In this document: positions 17,456-25,194 of the stretch, in pieces
Numbering within the stretch: position 1 is the stretch's first letter
Layout of the letters: each line of letters starts with the position of its first letter
DNA from: Akkermansiaceae bacterium UBA956
GTDB lineage: Bacteria > Verrucomicrobiota > Verrucomicrobiia > Verrucomicrobiales > Akkermansiaceae
Assembly: GCA_002293145.1 (NCBI GenBank)
Contig: DBCO01000010.1
Coordinates: 276,245 to 340,244, forward strand
DNA length: 64,000 nt
Reading direction: 5' to 3'
Notes under the pieces: generated by a model
The model's database searches: none
What the model saw: only the letters and a program-made list of their open reading frames with translations
Told to the model about the DNA's origin: nothing
Position numbers and translations under genes: made by a program

Positions 17456-19588
17456 TCATTCGGGAGTGATTTCAATTTCATCGCCGGTCTCCTCGGCATC
17501 CGGCACGGGAATGGCTCGCTGGATTCCTGCATCGGCTGGCTCCTCATCGGTATTGGTCATTTCCTCTTCAGAAATGTCTTCGGTGAATTCATTCATGCTC
17601 TCTTCGATGATGGGAACGGCACGTGGTATACCATCGCGGTCGATTTCAGGTTCAACAGGAATGGCTCGGATCACTTCATCTGACTCCGCTACAACATTGC
17701 CATTTTCGTCAATCACCAAAGCTTTTTTCGGTGCGGCGATGATTTCTTCGATCTCATCACGCAGTGGATTGAAAAACGCTTTGACCATTGGCGCGGCATA
17801 GCGACCACCGCTCACGATCTGTCCAGGGCGCCCTTCATAGATCACAGCAAAAGCGAATCGGGGGTTCTCATAGGGGAGAAAACCTGCAAACCACGCAAGG
17901 CGTTGGTTTTTCGAGGCAGGTCCCCATTGTGCAGTTCCCGTTTTTCCGCAAAGTGTGGTCCAGCTCAGGCCTGCGCTACGTCCTGTGCCGTAATTAGAAT
18001 TAACCACATCGCTCATACCTTTGTGTACTGCCAGGTAGGCGGACTCGGGCACACCGAGGTCCTTGCGCACCTCTGGTAGCGTTTGGAACACCACCCGACC
18101 TTTGGAATCTTGCACTTGGCGTATCATTTGGAGTTTCGGCAGGGCCTCACCGTTGGCAATACCGGCCATGCCTTGCGCCACTTGCAGAGGAGTGGAGAGC
18201 AGCACTCCTTGACCGATCGCCATGTTGGCGGTGTCGCCATTCATGAAGCGACGTTTGTGCTGGGAAATCATCCATTCGTTGGTCGGTATCAAACCAGCTG
18301 CCTCGCCGATTAACGGTAGCCCCGTTTTTTCCCCGTAGCCGACGCGTCGAGCCATGGCCAAGAAATTGGTGGGTCCACAATCAATGCCTACGAGCGCAAA
18401 CCATGTATTGCATGAACGTGCGAGCGCATATTTTACAGCAATGCTGCCCTCTGCTGCTCCCGAGGCGTTACGAACCTTGTGGCCCGGAAATTGCAAGAAC
18501 GCAGGCGCATACACCGTGCTTTGCTCGGTGATGGTTTCATCGGCTAAAGCCGCCAGCGCTACGACGGATTTGAACGTCGATGCCGGTGGATACTCCGCGG
18601 AAAAGGCGCGGCCAAACATCGGCGCAGCAGGATCCTCGTTGAGCTCTTTGAAGCGCGTCGTGCTAATGCCACCCACGAACTCCATCAGGTCAAATGTCGG
18701 CCTGGATGCCATCGCCAGCACCTCGCCCGTAGTGACATCAATCACCACCAATGCTCCGCGTTGACAGCCATTGCGCAGGACGCTCTCGGCACGTTCTTGC
18801 CAACGTCGATTGAGTGTCATGACGACGTTTCCTCCCGCTACTGGTCGCTTCACAATTTCCTCTTGGAGCTTAATGCCATCGTTGTTATACAGTATGCGCT
18901 TGACGCCAGGCGTGCCCGATAATTGCGTGTCGTAGATTTTTTCTAATCCCGCTTTTCCCTCGGTCACTTCCCACAAGGGCTCGTTGAAATTGATCGGCCC
19001 AGTTGGTAGCTTGCCCGCGCTGCCAGTGTAGCCGATGATGTGAGCCGCCATGCTAGCTCCCGGGTAGTAGCGAGAGTAAACTGGTTGCAACACGATGTCA
19101 TCTCGGTCATCCAATTTCTTCGCCAGAGCGGTGGCATTGCTGCCGGTGATAAATCCACTCAGGTAGAGAGGCAGCCACCGCCGAAACTGGTAGTGTGCCC
19201 ATAAGTCGGCATCGGATTTATCCGCCGATTTCGGATGGATTGCCTTCAGCTCTTCCAGCCGCTTGCGGGCCCATGCCACTACGAATTCTTCACTCGCATT
19301 TTCAAACTGAGGAAACTGTAAGGCCAATCGATAAGTGACCCGATTTTGCGCAAATGGCTCACCCTCGCGGTCCAAAATCTGCCCTCGTGGTGCTGGGATC
19401 GCCAATGTGATCACACGCGCATTTTTCAGACCAGTTACGGATGCATCATTGCTATTAGGTTTAGCTCCCGTAGGTGATCCAGTCTCTTGGCCCATAGCAC
19501 CCAAGATCCCAACTAAGCTCATCCATACGATCCCCCTTAATAGGGAAAGTCGATTATGCAAGAAGCCGCGATATAGAAGTCCATTCAT
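17456..19588 (-). CDS. penicillin-binding protein 2-type transpeptidase
   Basis: A 710-residue inner-membrane enzyme that cross-links peptidoglycan. It has one N-terminal membrane segment (about residues 12-32), a dimerisation domain opening with APRGQILDREGEPFAQN, and a transpeptidase domain. The catalytic motifs are STFK (serine near residue 337), SCN in ARSCNTWFAL, and KTGTAQW (lysine near residue 548). The C-terminus is an unusual acidic tail of about 85 residues, rich in Glu, Asp and Thr. The start at 19588 puts the membrane anchor at the right distance. An ATG at 19663, right after the ilvA stop, would add 25 residues. No rodA or mre gene is nearby, although PBP2 often sits beside them. 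Confidence 0.9.
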   Translation of the reverse strand: MNGLLYRGFLHNRLSLLRGIVWMSLVGILGAMGQETGSPTGAKPNSNDASVTGLKNARVITLAIPAPRGQILDREGEPFAQNRVTYRLALQFPQFENASEEFVVAWARKRLEELKAIHPKSADKSDADLWAHYQFRRWLPLYLSGFITGSNATALAKKLDDRDDIVLQPVYSRYYPGASMAAHIIGYTGSAGKLPTGPINFNEPLWEVTEGKAGLEKIYDTQLSGTPGVKRILYNNDGIKLQEEIVKRPVAGGNVVMTLNRRWQERAESVLRNGCQRGALVVIDVTTGEVLAMASRPTFDLMEFVGGISTTRFKELNEDPAAPMFGRAFSAEYPPASTFKSVVALAALADETITEQSTVYAPAFLQFPGHKVRNASGAAEGSIAVKYALARSCNTWFALVGIDCGPTNFLAMARRVGYGEKTGLPLIGEAAGLIPTNEWMISQHKRRFMNGDTANMAIGQGVLLSTPLQVAQGMAGIANGEALPKLQMIRQVQDSKGRVVFQTLPEVRKDLGVPESAYLAVHKGMSDVVNSNYGTGRSAGLSWTTLCGKTGTAQWGPASKNQRLAWFAGFLPYENPRFAFAVIYEGRPGQIVSGGRYAAPMVKAFFNPLRDEIEEIIAAPKKALVIDENGNVVAESDEVIRAIPVEPEIDRDGIPRAVPIIEESMNEFTEDISEEEMTNTDEEPADAGIQRAIPVPDAEETGDEIEITPE

Positions 19589-19667
19589 ATGCGTGTGCGC
19601 TAGCGAGTGTATCCCATGGCCACGCGTCTGGCAATGCCGGAATTCCGCCAGAGCCCCCGCCATTTCC

Positions 19668-20915
19668 TCAAATCAAAAACTCCGCCAATGTCTCATCATT
19701 CGTAATGTCCCGATAGGCAAACCCCTGCGCATCCAATTGCTCCGTCAGTGCAGAAAATCCACGCGCCTCCCGTGTTTCGATGCCGATCAGCACCGAGCCA
19801 AAATTCCGCGCCGATTTCTTCAAATACTCAAAACGCGCAATGTCATCATGCGGGCCCAGCATCGACAAAAACTCGCGCAACGCCCCCGGCCGCTGCGGCA
19901 TCCGCAAAATAAAGTATTTCTTCAGTCCCGCATGCCGTTGCGCCCGCTCTTTCACCTCGGGTAATCGCTCAAAGTCGAAATTCCCGCCCGATGTCACACA
20001 CACCACCGTTTTCCCCACAATCTCCGCCGCCAATTCCGGTAGCACATCCACCGCTAAGGCTCCCGCTGGCTCTAATACGATGCCCTCCACGTTCAACATC
20101 TCTAACATCGTGCCACAGATCCGATCCTCCGGCGCCCGCAGCACCATATCCTCCGTCACCCAATCCAATCGCGCAAATGGCAGCGCACCGATCCTCGCTA
20201 CCGCAGCTCCGTCGACGAAACTATTCACTTTTTTTAAAGTCGTCGGCCCACCCGTTGCGATCGCCGCCGTCAGACTCGCCCCGCCCACCGGCTCCACAAA
20301 CCGATATTGCACCGCCGCTGCCTCCTGCCGCAGATAAGCTGTCACCCCCGCCGCTAAGCCCCCGCCGCCCACCGGTAGCACTACCCAATCAGGCGCCCGC
20401 CCCAGCTGCACCAAAATCTCCACGCCCACCGAGGCCTGACCCTCGATCACATCCGCATCATCGAAGGGCGACAGAAAATGCCCACTCACTCGCTCACAAA
20501 ACTCCTGACTCGCCGCCAGCGTTTGATCAAAATAATCCCCCACCAGCACAATTTCAATTGACTCCCGACCAAAGGTCCGCGTTTTATCAATCTTCTGCTG
20601 CGGCGTCGTCACCGGCATGAAAATTGTCCCCTTCACTCCAAAGTGCCGACAAGCAAACGCCACGCCCTGCGCGTGATTCCCTGCACTAGCGCACACAAAG
20701 TGCCCCTGCTCTGGGTGAATCGCCCGCTCCTTGCGCATCGCCGTAAAGGCACCGCGTATTTTATAACTGCGCACGGGAGACAAATCCTCACGCTTCAGCC
20801 AAATCTCCGCTCCATAACGCGCACTCAAATGATCATTGCGCTGCAACGGAGTTTCCGGAAACAAATCCCGCAAAGCAGCGGTTGACGCACGGGCATGATC
20901 GGCAAAACGAGACAC
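19668..20915 (-). CDS. ilvA: threonine ammonia-lyase (threonine deaminase)
   Basis: A 415-residue pyridoxal-phosphate enzyme that converts threonine to 2-oxobutanoate, the first step towards isoleucine. The PLP lysine lies in SPVRSYKIRGAF (near residue 54), the substrate loop in CASAGNHAQGV, and the phosphate-binding glycine loop in PVGGGGLAAG. A C-terminal domain of about 85 residues (about 330-415), with an RPGALREFLSML stretch, fits a single ACT-like regulatory domain. This is the short form, which has one such domain rather than the two of E. coli IlvA. It is followed on the same strand by the PBP2 gene. Confidence 0.9.
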   Translation of the reverse strand: MSRFADHARASTAALRDLFPETPLQRNDHLSARYGAEIWLKREDLSPVRSYKIRGAFTAMRKERAIHPEQGHFVCASAGNHAQGVAFACRHFGVKGTIFMPVTTPQQKIDKTRTFGRESIEIVLVGDYFDQTLAASQEFCERVSGHFLSPFDDADVIEGQASVGVEILVQLGRAPDWVVLPVGGGGLAAGVTAYLRQEAAAVQYRFVEPVGGASLTAAIATGGPTTLKKVNSFVDGAAVARIGALPFARLDWVTEDMVLRAPEDRICGTMLEMLNVEGIVLEPAGALAVDVLPELAAEIVGKTVVCVTSGGNFDFERLPEVKERAQRHAGLKKYFILRMPQRPGALREFLSMLGPHDDIARFEYLKKSARNFGSVLIGIETREARGFSALTEQLDAQGFAYRDITNDETLAEFLI

Positions 20916-20965
20916 GCCAACGACACTAGTCCAAAATCACCCCCCTGCAAAGCCCAAAAGGGTGG

Positions 20966-21190
20966 AACTGGGACTAGCGATCAAACGGCAGGATTGAAAA
21001 TTTTTTCAGGATGCCTAGATCTCAGAATATGGGAAAATTAGTCGTCATGGAGGCAAATCGAAACAGAATTTCAGAATTGAGAAGAAGGCAGGAGTTACTA
21101 GGTGATTTGTTATTGGTTGATCACGGAATCTCTGCGTCTCCGCGTCTCTGCGCGAGTCAATTCTTTATCAATGTCCAGTTCTATCAGTAG
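20966..21190 (+). repeat. 230-bp dispersed repeat, copy A
   Basis: The sequence from 20966 to about 21119 matches 63831-64000 with few differences. The region to about 21190 also matches, in reverse orientation, 59102-59331. It contains a GCAGGAGTTACTAGGTGAT stretch shared with copy C and ends with the TCTGCGTCTCCGCG...CTCTGCGCGAGT motif. No open reading frame of note. Compared with copy C, an internal 18-base duplication is missing. Confidence 0.85.
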
Positions 21191-21310
21191 AATTCAGTTA
21201 TTGATAAGCCCGTTGCCGCAAATAAGTCCTCTTCCCAAGACGGTTTCACTCAGCGTCAGCTTCAACCTCTAGTGTCTTATGCATGGAAGTCTTTCCTCTC
21301 AGAAAAAAGT

Positions 21311-21407
21311 GCTGTCAGGGAATCCGTGGCAAGCCCGGACAAACTACCGTTGCTTCGATTAAGACCTGGCGGATTTCGCCTGCCGAACCTCCATAGCCCC
21401 TGACAGC
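21311..21407 (-). ncRNA. ffs: bacterial small signal recognition particle RNA (4.5S)
   Basis: Read on the minus strand, a 97-base RNA is closed by a perfect 10-bp stem (21398-21407 with 21311-21320). Inside are the hallmarks of small bacterial SRP RNA: GGTTCGGCAGGCGAA, then CCGCCAGGTC on the 5' side and GAAGCAACGGTA on the 3' side, followed by GTCCGGGCTTGCC. The asymmetric loop bases that bind the Ffh M domain are present. The apical loop reads TTAATC instead of the usual GGAA tetraloop. The RNA is followed by AC and six T residues, so the closing stem may also act as terminator. With Ffh it guides membrane proteins to the translocon. Confidence 0.8.
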
Positions 21408-21734
21408 GACGGAAGCAAACACTCACTCACGACAATGTGCAATGATTATTTCTCAAAAATCACAGGGCAAGGAGGCTAGGCGTCTCGCCTGTCTCGGCAA
21501 ACGGGCGTCTCGCCTGCTTGAATGTTATCTCAACTCTCCCACTAACTAACACCCAGCGCCATCGCCCTTCAAACCTCAGCGTCTCCGTATCTCTGCGCGA
21601 AAGGCATCAACAAGCTCCGCCAGCCATCACGGAGGATTTTTTCACCACTGATGAACTGATCACCACGGAGTCGACTGATTTTTTGAAGTTTTCACTTAGC
21701 GGGTTGCCACAAAACCCTCTCCACTCTCTACCCC

Positions 21735-21766
21735 CGCGCCGTCGCGCCGTCGCGCCGTCGCGTCAT
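21735..21766. repeat. 8-base tandem repeat
   Basis: CGCGCCGT occurs three times in a row (21735-21758), followed by a degenerate fourth copy CGCGTCAT. Confidence 0.85.
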
Positions 21767-22216
21767 TGAGTGCTTTGCGTTTAATCTTCTTCTCGTTGCC
21801 GCGGGAACTACTACAAATCTAGTGGATCTCTAGCAAATCGTTTTTTGCGCCATCCCCCCCTGTGAAAATGACCTCAGAATCCGAAATCACCCGATTCACC
21901 CTCTCTTTGTGTCGATTGTCGTCACAGAAGCGGCGCTCGAAAACCATCGTAAAATAAAGGAAACTAGCAAATTCAAGAGCCCGATTCAGAAAAAAAGATT
22001 TTTTTTTATCGTTCTGCAAATTTTTCTTGCGCTCGGGGTAAAAATGCTGTTTTATTGCCTCGTTGTCTGTGACGCATTCTCTCTACTTTTGCTCTTTCTG
22101 TTTCTGTGTGACAGCAGATATGCCTTGCGCAACTTTCGAGATACTCCTCACAAGATCACCCCTAACATCAAAAGAAAAAACCTCAAAATAGCAAAACAAT
22201 CATTCCTTAAAAACAT

Positions 22217-23221
22217 ATGAAACCAAAATCAATCAAATCCTTACTGGCGCTCGCTCTGCTCGCTCCAGGTGTGCTTTTCGCGCAAACAACCGCCAAAACT
22301 ACTCCTGTGGGGTATGTGAACCTGGCTCTCGGAGGTTCTTCTTCCGTTTTGGCTAACACAGATTCATACGTAAGCCTGCCGCTTAACAACACTAACGTGT
22401 TCTCTGGCGGTGTTGCAAGTGTTTCTGGTAGTTCCATTACCTTGGCTGGTACACCGGCACTTGGTACGCTATCTGACGCTGCAAACCCTCACTTGTGCGT
22501 AATTGCTAGCGGTGCACGTGAAGGATTGACTGCTCTTATTACTGCAAACACCGCAGGCGGGATCACGATTTCCGTTCCTGCAGGTGACGATTTGACTGGC
22601 GTAACAGCTGGCGACCAAATCATCATCAATGAAGCGTGGACAGTAAAGGAAATTTTCGGGGCCACTGTCGTGCCATCCGCGACACAGTTGCTTGCATTCA
22701 GTGGTACAGCTGGCGGTGTGAATTTGGCTCCAGATCTTATTTTTGAATGGGATGGCACTAACTGGATTGACACAGGTAGTTTTGATATTGCTGACAATGT
22801 TGTATTGTATCCTTCAGAATGCCTTATTATTCGTAACAGCGCTGGCACTGATATCCCTGCAATTACGATGGCAGGCACCGTGCCTACATACAAGCATCGT
22901 TCGATCCTAGATCAGGTGTCTGCTACTCAAGATATCGGATTTGCACACACTGCTGCGGTTGGTGAGGTAATTGGCACATCGGGATTGTCTAGCGTTTGTG
23001 CTTTAGGAGATCAGCTTCTTGTTTTTGACAACTCTGTCGCTGGCCAAAACAAATCAGCAACTCAAATTATCGAGTATGATGGTGCTGCATGGATTGACAC
23101 TAACTCGTTTGATGATGTTACCGCTACTTTCACAATAAATTCAGGAGTGGGTTACGTTCTTCGTAGAACAGGTACTACTACTGTATTATCAGACACCCCC
23201 AATTACATTCCTTCCCTCTAA
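22217..23221 (+). CDS. exported TIGR02597-like protein
   Basis: A 334-residue protein with a signal peptide (residues 1-24, VLFAQTTA). The mature part opens with TPVGYVNLAL, has a SYVSLPLNNTNVFSGGVASV stretch, and ends with a repeated I.EWDGTxWIDTxSFD pattern (about residues 175-190 and 283-300). This matches my knowledge of the TIGR02597 family, a paralogous exported family of Verrucomicrobia without known function. The mature protein has no cysteine pairs or catalytic motif and is likely a beta-structured surface or matrix protein. It is followed after 19 bases by a PEP-CTERM gene, and the two share a terminator. Confidence 0.75.
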   Translation: MKPKSIKSLLALALLAPGVLFAQTTAKTTPVGYVNLALGGSSSVLANTDSYVSLPLNNTNVFSGGVASVSGSSITLAGTPALGTLSDAANPHLCVIASGAREGLTALITANTAGGITISVPAGDDLTGVTAGDQIIINEAWTVKEIFGATVVPSATQLLAFSGTAGGVNLAPDLIFEWDGTNWIDTGSFDIADNVVLYPSECLIIRNSAGTDIPAITMAGTVPTYKHRSILDQVSATQDIGFAHTAAVGEVIGTSGLSSVCALGDQLLVFDNSVAGQNKSATQIIEYDGAAWIDTNSFDDVTATFTINSGVGYVLRRTGTTTVLSDTPNYIPSL

Positions 23222-23240
23222 CTTAACTAAATACAAAAAA

Positions 23241-23942
23241 ATGAAACTACTAAAATACTTGTTTTTAATCGGCAGTGCCTCAATGGCAAGTGCTACTATC
23301 ACCATGCAAATGAGTGGAACCGCCAGCTATGCGACTAACTTCGCCAATGGCGCTGGTGTTGGCGGCTCTACACTGGTATGGGGTATTGTTATTGACACAT
23401 CTGGCAATGGTTTTGCTGGAAGTGCTGCAACACCATATATGCCAGGATTCAACTACGCTGGTAACTCTGCCGCTCCTTATGTTTTGTCCACTGTTGGTGG
23501 CGGCGCTAGTGATGATGTGCTTGTGTTGTCGTCGAACTTGATGAACCTGACAACTAATACTACAGACTCTGGATCGGTTGGCTTGAATCGTATTACTAAC
23601 ATTTCAAGCCTTTCATATACTACTGGCGTAGGAATTTCTGCAGGAGACACATTCCGCATTATTTGGTTTGATAGAACAGCCCTGACTGGCACATCTGCTA
23701 CGGGCACTAAATACGGAATGTTTGAAATTGCCTCAACTCCTATTACTGTTGCAGCTGGCACGAGTATTGCCGGTAACACACTTGGTGCTGACCCAGGCAC
23801 ATATAACTACTCACCTGCTTGGGCTGGTGCGGATTCATTGAAAACAATGAGTTTTACGCTCGGCGAAGCCGTTCCAGAAACTAGCACATCGTTGCTTGGT
23901 GCTTTGGGTGCGCTTGCGTTGCTGCGTCGTCGCCGCAACTAA
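23241..23942 (+). CDS. PEP-CTERM exported protein
   Basis: A 233-residue protein with a signal peptide (residues 1-18, ending ASATIT) and a C-terminal sorting signal of the PEP-CTERM type: AVPETSTSLLGALG, a short hydrophobic helix and a final RRRRN. The usual VPEP core is VPET here. Exosortase would be expected to cut at this site and anchor or release the protein. No exosortase gene lies in the window. The body is Gly, Ser, Thr and Asn rich, typical of the family. It is the second gene of a two-gene unit and shares the strand and low-GC style of its partner. Confidence 0.8.
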   Translation: MKLLKYLFLIGSASMASATITMQMSGTASYATNFANGAGVGGSTLVWGIVIDTSGNGFAGSAATPYMPGFNYAGNSAAPYVLSTVGGGASDDVLVLSSNLMNLTTNTTDSGSVGLNRITNISSLSYTTGVGISAGDTFRIIWFDRTALTGTSATGTKYGMFEIASTPITVAAGTSIAGNTLGADPGTYNYSPAWAGADSLKTMSFTLGEAVPETSTSLLGALGALALLRRRRN

Positions 23943-24264
23943 TGCCTACTTTTGACTGAGATTGGTTTCTCTGCGAATGAGGTCGGACTTAGGTCCGGCC
24001 TCATTTTTTTGTGGCGGCGGCATCTTGCCACCCAGCCCATCGCTTGATATGCAAAGAATTCGCAGAAGCAATCCCCCGCCATAAAACAAGTTCATCAAAA
24101 AATGCCTTCCATCCCAACGGGATTGCGCCCCAAAGTCCCGCCAAGGCGGGATAGCAGCACGAAAGTGGGGCTTCCCTGGGTATGTTTCCCCATGTTGGTG
24201 AGTGAGTTCCAATACCCATCTCAAATTTCCGGGTGTTTTGTGGTTTCTACTTCGGATTTTGGGA
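23943..24264. other. intergenic stretch between convergent genes; possible relic repeat
   Basis: It begins with the terminator at 23979-24010. The rest (about 24010-24260) has no gene. The part around 24105-24240, with CCAACGGGATTGCGCC and CCCGCCAAGGCGGG, looks like an intergenic repeat rather than a unique spacer, but only one copy lies in the window, so this is a guess. Confidence 0.35.
23979..24010 (+). terminator. intrinsic terminator of the TIGR02597/PEP-CTERM unit
   Basis: An 11-bp stem with one G-T pair (arms 23979-23989 and 23993-24003) and a short loop are followed by ATTTTTTT. It sits 36 bases after the stop codon of the PEP-CTERM gene. Confidence 0.8.
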
Positions 24265-25089
24265 TCATTGCTTTTCACCAAATTGCCAAATCACTTTCTG
24301 CACAGCGGCAGGCTGAGGTTGATCAGGGCCGAGCACAAAGAGTGCTGTCGCCCAGGCATCTGCCGTAGCTGCTTCATCGGCAATGACGGTGACGGAACAA
24401 AATTTTCGCCTCACCGGAGATCCTGTGCGCGGATCGATGATGTGACTGATGACCGCCGCATCGGCATTTGTCGTCGGTTGAAACTGTCGGTAATTGCCAC
24501 TCGTAGCCATTGCCTGCTGCTGCAATCGCACAACTTGAGAGCGTGTGCTCGTTGCGGGATCAGGGTGTTCCAATGCCACCTCCCAAGCGCCATCACCTGC
24601 AATAGTTTCTCCCGCCAATTGAAACAAAAAATCATTCACACCTCGCTTGCGCAAGAGAGCCGCCATACGATCTACCGCATAGCCTTTGCCGATCGCTGAG
24701 AGATCGATGCCCTGTCCCACAGGTCCAAAACCAGCCCGATGAACCATTTCCAAGCACCGTTCATCGAATGCCCCACAACTTTCTTTGCGCACGATTTCAG
24801 CTACGCGCAGCACTTTTGCTAGATCATCGCTCGCTGGTTCGCCGCGATTGTGTCGGCAAAGATCAGAATCCTCACGCCAAGTGCTCATGACTCGCTCCCA
24901 ATGCTCCAGTTCCACAGCAATTTCTGCCTGTAAGTCATGAGGATCGACTTCAGCATCGCGCCACAAAAGAGTCCACGAGCAGCCCATTGCCTGACCGTGC
25001 AATCGCTGCACACTAGGCGTACTTTTGCGAGGTGCCAGCAGAGCCAGCACCGCAAAAATCCCCAAAAAGAGTAGAACCAAGCGTTTCAA
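24265..25089 (-). CDS. apbE: FAD:protein FMN transferase
   Basis: A 274-residue exported enzyme, anchored by an N-terminal hydrophobic segment (residues 3-19). ApbE moves FMN from FAD onto a threonine of target flavoproteins. Seen here: the HGQAMGCSW start of the catalytic fold, the DLSAIGKGYAVD motif (near 158), the HIIDPRTG motif (near 220) and the C-terminal ATADAWATALFVLG stretch that holds the magnesium. The likely target is the NosR-like protein encoded just upstream on the same strand (105 bases apart), which has two FMN-acceptor motifs. Confidence 0.9.
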   Translation of the reverse strand: MKRLVLLFLGIFAVLALLAPRKSTPSVQRLHGQAMGCSWTLLWRDAEVDPHDLQAEIAVELEHWERVMSTWREDSDLCRHNRGEPASDDLAKVLRVAEIVRKESCGAFDERCLEMVHRAGFGPVGQGIDLSAIGKGYAVDRMAALLRKRGVNDFLFQLAGETIAGDGAWEVALEHPDPATSTRSQVVRLQQQAMATSGNYRQFQPTTNADAAVISHIIDPRTGSPVRRKFCSVTVIADEAATADAWATALFVLGPDQPQPAAVQKVIWQFGEKQ

Positions 25090-25194
25090 TCGACAGGAAA
25101 ATTTTTCCTAGAGCTTTTTTCGCTGATGAAATCAAATTTGAAAAGCCCAAATTGGTGTGGGTTCATTGTGGCGCCATCGCGCTCAAGTATTTGC

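Larger units (their letters stand above)
20916..22216. other. 1.3-kb gene-free stretch rich in repeats, holding the SRP RNA
   Basis: There is no protein gene. It holds one copy of the 230-bp dispersed repeat (about 20966-21190), the SRP RNA on the minus strand (21311-21407), two GGCGTCTCGCCTG motifs (about 21480-21520), a partial copy of the GCGTCTC...CTCTGCGCGA motif (21577-21600) and an 8-base tandem repeat (21735-21766). The last 250 bases are very AT-rich and probably carry the promoter of the next gene, but no clear box can be named. Confidence 0.6.

Noticed and set aside
21311..21407. A 97-base element with 10-base inverted ends, first read as a small transposon relic
   Set aside because: The interior carries SRP RNA motifs on the minus strand and the inverted ends form its closing stem.
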